A stretch of DNA of 64,000 nt from Coptis chinensis (Eukaryota; Streptophyta; Magnoliopsida; Ranunculales; Ranunculaceae), in assembly GCA_015680905.1 (NCBI GenBank), contig CM027378.1, forward strand, positions 42,939,001-43,003,000. The letters are read 5' to 3'. Of this stretch, positions 56,831-64,000 are shown piece after piece (position 1 is the stretch's first letter; the number at the start of each line of letters is the position of its first letter). The notes below the pieces were generated by a model. It saw only the letters and a list, made by a program, of their open reading frames with translations. It searched no databases and had not been told where the DNA came from. A program made the translations under genes and the position numbers.

Positions 56831-59206
56831 TTACAACTCGCTATCTCTTGGCTCGACAATTAGTTCTCCAGGCATGAGCGACTCATCAATCTCAGCATCT
56901 CTCCCAGTCACCATCACAGAAACTCCATCCAAGTCTAAACTCATCAACACATCAGAAGCAGCAACATCAGTTCGCGGTAGCACAATATCCGGCATGACCT
57001 CTGAAGCAGCAGGAGCGCCACTAATCACTCCCGGTACCTGTTCTACCCCGGTGTGAGACGTACAACGTGCATGATCTGTCTTCAAAGCGTTGTAATCTGC
57101 CTCCAGTTCAACAAAATCTGCATCCGAACGTCATAGGCTTTGGTAGGCCCCGAAAGCAACCTTCTTGCGGTGTAAAGGTATACTCGTTCACCTACCAATT
57201 TCCACATATCCGCTGCTAGGGCGTTCTCTTCCGCTCCCCTCGTAGTTTTGCCTCGGATCTTCACCCGATCTTTCAAAGATCTTGGCGGACTTCGGCTTTG
57301 ATGAGCTTTCTTCAGATCTTCCAGTTCCTCGCGTTCCATCTTCGAGGCTTCCTGGACATTTTTCAGCTCGTCAGACAGCTTCACCACCGCTTCTCTATCT
57401 GCCTCCGCGAACTGGGCAATCTCTTTCAATTTCAAACCCACTTTACCAAAAAAAAAACACGCATGGTTAATCTCCACGTAATAGCGGCGTGTATCAAAAA
57501 CAGTTACATTAAACAAAGATAGACACGCTGCATACCAAGCATTGCGCAATCTCCATTCGCCTCTAGTTATCAGCCAACCCTTTATCATCCAGCTCCTTAC
57601 GGTTGCCATCCAACGCTATTTGTTCTAACAAGCAACCCGATATCTTACTCGATCGGGTTACGGTCCACTTCGCTCCCACTTAGTTCGTTCGCTCCCATGC
57701 TCGCCCGTCCAAACACAAACGGCCCTTCTAGCTCATCGCCGAACCACAACCGCCTTCCCACTCGCCTTTGCGCTGAAGCTTTTGCTTTTGCCACCGGACT
57801 GGATTCACGCCCCCGTCGAGGCGCACTGGACCCCGCCCCAAAAGTGGCCAAGTCCATGACCTGCTCAGGTCGTGCTCCACTACGGCGAGAAACCATAGCC
57901 CCAGCCGCACCACCATCAGAACCGCCCCCTGCGCTGGAGCTTTCCCCAAGAGCGTGCCGCGCTACTTTAGTCACTCGAACAACGTCTTCCTCAGAGACAT
58001 AGCGTGGCCTCTTCTCCGACCTGCTCCTAGCTCGAGGATTGAAAACCACCGTTTCCAACTCCACAGGCGCATCGATCGAACCCCTTCAGACTTCGAAGCT
58101 CGACCCTCCACCTCGCGAGGTACCACCTCGCAGCGTCGCCATCGCCCCGTTGCCTCTCTTCTCGCGTTACCAAGTCACTCGTTCGCTCCTCCATCACCTC
58201 TTCCCTTGTGTGGCCTCGAGCTCGATCTTTTTGCGCCTTCCTTTTTTCCCGGATCGCAGGCCCACCCTTCTCCACAAAGAAATGAGCCACTTCTGGCAAC
58301 TTCACTTGTTTTTCTTCATGAGTCAGCCGAGCGAACCTCTCTATCTCCCCACGATCAGTTCGCTTCTTCATAGAAAACTTTGCAGCCAACGCAAGACAAG
58401 AACCTGTTAGAACAACTATCAGTCGTTAAATAAAGTAGCAACAGAAAATTTTTCCTACCCACCAGATATGTTACAAATCCTAGTTCGCAATCTACACCCG
58501 TTCACACAGTAGTTGCCAACTAGCAACAGCGGCCTCTTTGTCCAGGCCTCATTGCTTACACCATCGATCACAGTAGAACGCGTCGTCATGGTTTGCAAGC
58601 TAAAGTTCATATTCCCTGATCGTCGTACCACATAGTGCTCCACTATGTCGGATACCCCTATGTCGTACTCCCCACTCGCGTTCAACAGGTCAAACACCTT
58701 AAACAATCACCAGGTGTTACCCACGAACTGACAAGGAGACTTCCAACAATGGGCCAAGAAGTCACATACCAGTTTCGAGAACGGTATTTGCATATGCGCT
58801 CTCAACTGGCCCTCACAGATTATTATTCCACCATTCGGCGGGTTGTACTCCTCACTCTGAACATTTTCACTCAACCGTGGTTCATATATCTCTAGGTCGG
58901 GGACATATTAATCCCATACGCTACCCTCAGTTCGGGGAACGAGTTTGCAGCATGACGGTTTACACTTCTAAGGGGCACATCACTTGATGACGACATCTCC
59001 CCTCGACCTGACGTACTAGCCACGCCACCTTTTGACCTAGATCGGGTATTTCCCTCATCTACCCTAGCTTCTTCATCCAACTCAGATTCAAAGCCAGCAC
59101 TTACTGCTTCTTCGTCTTCATACTCTCCGCAACTTAATGATATCTCCCGAACTTCCTCTGATCGAGTGTCATCAGAATCAGACATTCTAACAAGTGTTTT
59201 TATCAA
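56831..59206 (-). pseudogene. Antisense gene of the Tat/Retand element (putative gypsy-type transposon protein)
   Basis: It reads on the minus strand against pol. The N-terminal part (59206-58892) is acidic and Ser-rich (SLSCGEYEDEEAVSAGFESE). After a one-base shift, EIYEPRLSENVQ and GGIIICEGQLRAHMQIPFSK, then FLAHCWKSPCQFVGNTW (58870-58700), recall the family labelled putative gypsy type transposon (PF04195 as I remember it). A TGA follows TW. Later exons give KKRTDRGEIERFARLTHEEK (58370), an Arg/Ser/Gly-rich part (58064-57645), LITRGEWRLRNAWYAACL (57570) and a coiled coil (EAVVKLSDELKNVQEASKME, 57400-57330). The last part ends at TGA 56831. Introns are suggested by GTGGGT at 58456 and a downstream AG. 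Role unknown; the DNA-level decay (one shift, one stop) is light. Confidence 0.6.
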
Positions 59207-59700
59207 ATACTCAACCTAAAGCCCTACAACCTTACACTGACCTACGTATTTACCGAATCGCACTCGAAAGAGAGGAATGCAAAGCGAAAATGGAAAGATA
59301 AAGCAGCAGAAGCACTCACCTGAGGAACCCTCGCTTGCGTTTTTGCGGAAGAAGCAAACACAGAATACCTTTTTGGTTTTCCCAAATTTGATTTTGTATA
59401 AACCGCCCGTTCAGTTACCAAGAAGTTATGATTACAGCCTAGGCTCTAGCCCACACACGTGTTTCAAGGTACTGTCTTTTCAGCAGTTCCATATAACGCG
59501 CCGACACGTTTCTTTATCAACTACTACGATTTTGTCACGTGCACATCACGCCGTCACTTCCCTTTCCCGCCAAATTGTCAAATCACATGATTCAAACGTT
59601 GTGCCACCCCCGCCGCGTCCTCCACCATAGGTCGCTCATGTTCCACACGTTCTTACATTTTTCTCTCAGCAGAACGTTTCCCGTGGCATAAACACTCTAC
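59207..59700. other. Non-coding stretch between antisense gene and 3' LTR
   Basis: It would hold the promoter and 5' UTR of the antisense gene. No other feature seen. Confidence 0.45.
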
Positions 59701-59713
59701 TAAGAGGGGGCTG
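59701..59713 (+). promoter_or_regulatory. Polypurine tract of the Tat/Retand element
   Basis: AAGAGGGGG lies three bases upstream of the 3' LTR start TGTAGGGG, the expected position for plus-strand priming. Confidence 0.8.
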
Positions 59714-60323
59714 TGTAGGGGAGTGATATCTTCATAAAGTTATCAGGCACGCGTGGAGCATAAGCGAACTCACGACATCGACCTCCAAGACCGACCTGTG
59801 AGCAGTTCCCTTATGAACACACATGTGCGCAGCATAAGCGAACTCAGGACATCGACCTCCAAGACCGATCTGTGAGTAGCTCCTTTCATGTAGGTGGTAC
59901 GACCAAAGATGTCACGGCACGAACGCATGGCCAGAGACAGAACGCCTCGAATAGGATCACCACCAGGGGTAATCATTACCAAAATCTTACTTGTACTTCC
60001 CACCACCGGGAAATAAGGGCGACCGCGCCAACTCCCAATCAGCACATGACTAATACTATAACCAGCCTAACACTCATTCATGATCTCCACCTTACACGTG
60101 TGCAAGAGACACACGTGTCTCCCTGATTGACCTTTCCTTTAGCCTATAAATACCACCTATTTGAACTACGTCGGGCCTGATTCCTCTCTCCCAGAAAGAA
60201 AGAGAAAAGAAAGAGGATCGTGAGGCGGTTAAGCACAAGCTTAACTTCGGTCCTTCCAGAGAATCTCAACCTTCTTCCCCCTTTCTTCACAAACCTCATA
60301 GAAAACCAAAACGCTCCTTTACA
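59714..60323 (+). repeat. 3' LTR of the Tat/Retand element
   Basis: 610 bp, almost identical to 47539-48150 up to about position 480. A short patch of clustered differences follows (GGATCGTGAGGCGGTTAAGC here against GGATATAGGTAGTTAAGTTC in the 5' LTR). It ends TTTACA at 60323, followed by CTAGT. Confidence 0.95.
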
Positions 60324-60328
60324 CTAGT

Positions 60329-61023
60329 GTTATTAGTAGACTAGTGGTGTGATTGATTGTGATGCTCTTACTGGCTCGACAAAACAAGATTGCACAAAAT
60401 CAATATTTCATGACATATATAAAAAAAGGGTCCTGTTAAATACACGCCCCGGTTCCTAAGAGGAAACTCTCCAACCCGGAACCGGTTCTTGTTACTAGAA
60501 AATATATCTGGTTCACTAAAAAATTAGAGGGGCACGCTCCTTGTAACTGGGCGACTTCTTTCCTCGGTTACCAACAGTTCTAACTCATCTAGAGCAACGC
60601 GAGAAAAAAAAAACAGTCGTAACTCGCAAACAAACTCGCAAACAGGTAACCTCTCTCTCTAAAAAAAAGGCGCTACTTTCTTCTCTTTCACATCACCAAT
60701 CACCAAACCCGTCTTCTCAAGTAATTTGTTTGCTAATGGTTCGAACTTCATTCCCATTAAAATTTCGAACTTGATATAAAAAAAAACCAATTAATTAACT
60801 TGATTAATGGTTTGGAATTTAGGGTTTCAGTTGTTTAATTTTATATTGTTGTGTTTGGAGGTTTTAAGCTTGAGATCTATGTATATAACTCTGTTTGTTT
60901 ATGCGCCAAAATGCTACTCTGAGTTTTGCACTATCTGTAAGATTGCAATTATGACTTGCAAAGGCACCATCGCACCATATGGGATTCTAAATTGAAGACA
61001 TTGTATTTACTATTCAAAGCTTA
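60329..61023. other. Right flank, no gene identified
   Basis: A CT-rich stretch (60650-60720, CTCTCTCTCT and TTCTTCTCTTTC) looks like a plant 5' UTR leader, but no exon with a start and splice site follows that I can support. A plus-strand gene could begin here and continue beyond the window. Confidence 0.3.
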
Positions 61024-61830
61024 GTAAAGTGGTATTTAGTTGCTAACAATTACTCAAAATGTTGGTATTTAGTTGCTGAAAAATGTTGGTATCTAGTTGC
61101 TGAAGTAAAGTGGTAACTAGTTACCGAAATTAAAACTCAATTTCGGTATCCAGTTGCTAATTTGATAAATAATATCTAGTTGCTAAAAATTTCTCAAAAT
61201 TTTGGTGTTCAGTTGCTGAAAATTGTATTTGTAAAACGGTAACCAATTACTAAAACTCAATTTCGGTCTCCCTAATTTGAGAAAATTACTCAAAAGTTTG
61301 GTGTTCAATTGCTGAAAATTGTAATAGTAAAATGGTAACCAGTTACTGAAATTAAAACTCAATTTCGGTATCCAGTTGCTAATTTGACAAATGGTATCTA
61401 GTTGCTGAAAATTGCTCAAAAGTTTGGTGTTCAATTGCTGAAAATTGTAATAGTAAAATGGTAACCCGATTACGAAATTAAAACTCAATTTCGGTATCCA
61501 GTTGCTAATTTGACAAATGGTATCTAGTTGCTGAAAATTGCTCAAAATTTTGGTGTTCAGTTGCTGAAAATTGTATTTGTAAAACGGTAACCAGTTACTA
61601 AAACTCAATTTCGGTATCCCTAATTTGAAAAAATTGCTCAAAATTTTGGTGTTCAATTGCTGAAACTTGTAATAGTGAAGTGGTAACCAGTTACCAAAAT
61701 TAAAACTCAATTTCAGTATCGAGTTGCTAATTTGATAAATGGTATCTAGTTGCTGAAAATTACTCAAACTTTTGGTGTTCAGTTGCTGAAAATTGTATTT
61801 ATAAAGTAGTAATCAGTTACCGAAATTAAC
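61024..61830. repeat. Higher-order tandem repeat, 348-bp unit made of three subunits
   Basis: The CGGTATCC-type anchor before AGTTGCTAATTTGA or CTAATTTGA occurs at 61144, 61264, 61366, 61492, 61612 and 61714: spacings 120, 102, 126, 120, 102. Positions 1 to 4, 2 to 5 and 3 to 6 are each exactly 348 apart, so a trimer was duplicated as a block. Words TAGTTGCTGAAAATT and TTTTGGTGTTCA recur throughout. The 194-codon minus frame at 61767-61183 (NFQQL, NWLPFYYYNF repeats) follows from 348 being divisible by three and is not regarded as a gene. Confidence 0.88.
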
Positions 61831-62639
61831 ATAAGATTGGGAAGATTACAACATTCTACATTCTACAATTCCTCTTTTTTTCCCTTCCCTTTAACAATAA
61901 CTTTTGTCCCAAACCCATGACATATGTTGTCAACTTCCACTTCCACTTCCAATTCCAATGTAAGCTTTCAATGTGCTTAAATTAGACTTAAATTCAACAA
62001 AAAGGAAATAGTTAGACATATACCCAACTTAAATAAAATAATTGAAGTGGAGAAGAGAAGTCCTTGTAAGTGTGTGGATTGGATGAGTTTTCTCCTATAG
62101 TTTTGAATTTTTGTAAGTTTCTATATTAGGAATGAAGAAGAAGTGTTTAAAGAGAAGTAGATTTGAGGGTGGGGAAAGAAAGAGAGTAGAAAAAAGGCTA
62201 AAATTTGGGTTTGAATTTGAGGGAGAAGCAAAAAAGTTGAAAATGAGTTTTGAGTTTGATTTTGAGAGGGAAATTCAAATCAACCTAAAAAGAGAATAAA
62301 TTGATTTTGAAATTTCATAAAAAACAATTGGACAAAATATTGAAATAGTATTGAATTATTGAATAATTGGTCGAAATATCAAAATTGTTTTGAAATACTG
62401 AAATAATTGGTCGAAATGAAAACTCAATTTCAGATGTTGAGATATCAAAATAATTGAAATATTAAAATATCGAGATGTCTAACCTTAAACCCTAAACCCT
62501 AAACTCTAAATTGGGAATATCGAGGAATCTCAAATTTTGATACTATTACAAATTGAAAAAATAATAATAAAATAGGTGTTAGAATAGATAATGAATATTA
62601 ACTTCCAAATGTATTAGATGTTAGATACTAGATTCAAAA
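61831..62639. other. AT-rich flank with a short telomere-like run
   Basis: No gene seen. At 62484-62508 CCTTAAACCCTAAACCCTAAA is followed by CTCTAAA: about three copies of the plant telomere unit CCCTAAA, too short to be more than a chance or relic motif. Confidence 0.5.
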
Positions 62640-64000
62640 TATAGTTAGAACTGTATTGATTTTTTTTTTTCGAAATATAGTTCTGTTATTGTTAGAACTG
62701 TATTGGCTAAACCACAAACATATGTACAGTTGCTACATATCAATTCTGAAATCATAAATAATAACCAAAATGTTTTATTATGGAATGGAAAATAGGTTTA
62801 AATTATGTCATTTAATCAAACTTTAATTTGTTGGTAAAAATTTAGATGTTAAATCGATTCAAATAAAGTCTAGTTAGAACTAGGGGTGACAGTTTTGTAC
62901 ACAACCTGCTAACCCGACACGAATCCGACACGAAATTAGCGGGTTTGGATTAGGAAAAAAGGCTTTTGGGTCATTTAAGGGTTGACCCGCCTAACCCGTC
63001 AAATAAATGGGTTGGGGGGTCACATATGTTAACCCGAGTTACCCGTTGGTAGACCCGATTAGTTCTCGGGTCTAATGGGTCGGGTCATCAACCCGTGATA
63101 TGTATAACCTGTTTTAAGACAGTGAATTATTTTTTAAAATCTCACTATCCCAACAACTTAAAATAAACGACTAAAATGAGAAGGATTAGCTGTCATATTG
63201 ATTCATTCGATAAATACATGTTTTATTATTCAATTTTCATTGATATGTAATTGAATTATGAATGATTCTTGAGAATTAATATTTTTTTTTGATATATTTT
63301 TTTGATAAATAAAATCGTGAAATACTAAATATTTTGCATATAGGTTGTCTGTGAATCCGATCCGAAAATGATTTGAAATTGAACCGTTGGCTTAGCGGGT
63401 CACCTGTTGGGTAACCCATTATATAGGCGGGTTGGGTTTGGGTTTAACAAACTCAACACGATTAATAATTGGGTGATTTGGGTTTGCTCTCCTAACACGT
63501 GACCCAGATATGACACAACACGAATCCGACCCAACACGTACGACCAATTGCCACCCCTAGTTAGAACTGTACTGTTTCAAACCTTAAATCCTAAACATAA
63601 GTAAAGTTGCTACTAATTCTGAAATAAAAAATTACAACCCAAACGTTTTATTATAGATTGGATAACGGGTTAATTTAAATAATTATATCGTTTAATCCAA
63701 TTTTAATATGTAGGTAAAGTTTTAAAGTGTAGTTAGAACTGTACTAATTCAAACATTTTCCAAAATAAAAATTATAATCTAAACGCGTTTTATTATAGAT
63801 TGGAGAATGGGTTTAAATTATATTATATAATTCAATTTTAATTTGTTGATAAAAATTTAGATGTTAGATTCAAAGTCTAGTTAGAACTATATTTATTCAA
63901 ACCCTAGAGACACGCATTACAATTGCTACCAATTCAAAAAAAAAATTATAACCTAAATGTTTTCTACTAAGTTATCACCTAAAACAACTACAAATAAGTT
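62640..64000. repeat. Diverged tandem array with GTTAGAACTGTA anchor
   Basis: The anchor GTTAGAACT occurs at 62644, 62691, 62873 (duplicated at 63560 by the MITE), 63732 and 63880. Spacings, MITE excluded, are 182, 172 and 148. Each unit also has AATGTTTTATTAT, GATTGGA/GAATGGA, GGGTTTAAATTAT and TTTAATTTGTTG...AAATTTAGATGTTA in the same order. The array runs off the window. Confidence 0.7.
62882..63558. mobile_element. MITE, 677 bp, with 10-bp target duplication
   Basis: The left end is AGGGGTGACAGTT and the right end, reversed, AGGGGTGGCAATT: a 13-bp inverted repeat with two mismatches. AGTTAGAACT flanks both ends (62872-62881 and 63559-63568). A 9-11-bp duplication points to a Mutator-type origin; hAT elements give 8. 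Inside, GGGTT/AACCC-rich words such as CACGAATCCGAC recur near both ends. No transposase frame. Confidence 0.8.

Larger units (their letters stand above)
47539..60323 (+). mobile_element. Tat/Retand-type Ty3/gypsy retrotransposon, 12.8 kb
   Basis: LTRs at 47539-48150 and 59714-60323 share TG...CA ends. A perfect 5-bp duplication CTAGT flanks the element (47534-47538, 60324-60328). Order on the plus strand: gag, protease, RT, RNase H, a second archaeal-type RNase H, integrase, then nearly 6 kb before the 3' LTR holding a 102-bp tandem array and antisense ORFs. Dual RNase H and the long 3' region with extra ORFs are hallmarks of the Tat group. gag, protease and integrase carry frameshifts or stops, but RT-RNase H is open for 849 codons. 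The LTRs differ at only about seven positions in the first ~480 bases, so the insertion is fairly recent. Confidence 0.95.

Noticed and set aside
61183..61767. 194-codon minus-strand frame with repeated NFQQL/NWLPFYYYNF peptide
   Set aside because: It is the translation of a 348-bp tandem repeat whose length is a multiple of three; similarity is at the DNA level.
62484..62508. CCCTAAA run considered as an interstitial telomere
   Set aside because: Only about three units, within AT-rich DNA where such words also arise in plant promoters.

Overview
This is nuclear DNA of a flowering plant, most likely a eudicot. It has spliced genes with GT-AG introns and no operons, and most of the window is transposon-derived. 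I can support three cellular genes. On the minus strand at the left edge is the 5' part of a secreted protein gene of a plant-only family (DUF7705-like). Also on the minus strand is a two-pore potassium channel (TPK) gene whose two exons lie about 6.5 kb apart. On the plus strand is a complete six-exon mitochondrial pyruvate dehydrogenase kinase (PDK) gene. A two-exon coding-like fragment of unknown identity lies just beyond the TPK stop codon.

Layout. 1-0.8 kb: DUF7705-like gene. 2.6-3.3 kb: a PIF/Harbinger-type MITE. 3.9-4.3 kb: unidentified exons. 4.7-12.2 kb: TPK, with SINE, LINE and MITE-like debris in its intron. 12.5-39.4 kb: a nested transposon complex. Its base is a Mutator-like (MULE) transposase pseudogene on the plus strand and a convergent plant-mobile-domain (PMD) pseudogene on the minus strand. 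CGTTTG-type repeat arrays lie before, inside and after the transposase. A 14.4-kb Athila-like Ty3/gypsy element (minus strand, 1.66-kb LTRs, 5-bp target duplication) sits in the last coding part of the transposase. That element is itself interrupted by an oppositely oriented solo LTR with a perfect 5-bp duplication. The PMD gene is interrupted by a 3.5-kb solo-LTR-like sequence and has a 120-bp SINE in its first intron.

39.4-40.7 kb is a divergent promoter region between the PMD and PDK genes. 40.7-46.6 kb is PDK, with a LINE remnant in intron 3. 47.5-60.3 kb is a Tat/Retand-type Ty3/gypsy element with 98-99% similar U3 regions, a perfect CTAGT duplication, a pol with two RNase H regions, a 102-bp tandem array and a long antisense gene before the 3' LTR. 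60.3-64 kb is non-coding and repeat-rich: a 348-bp higher-order tandem repeat, a short telomere-like run, and a second tandem array carrying a MITE flanked by a 10-bp duplication.

Insertion order read from the sequence: MULE and PMD genes first, then the Athila-like element into the transposase, then the antisense solo LTR into the Athila-like element. The Tat/Retand element is an independent, fairly recent arrival. All exon limits were read by eye from splice sites and reading frame. Family names come from remembered motifs, not searches.
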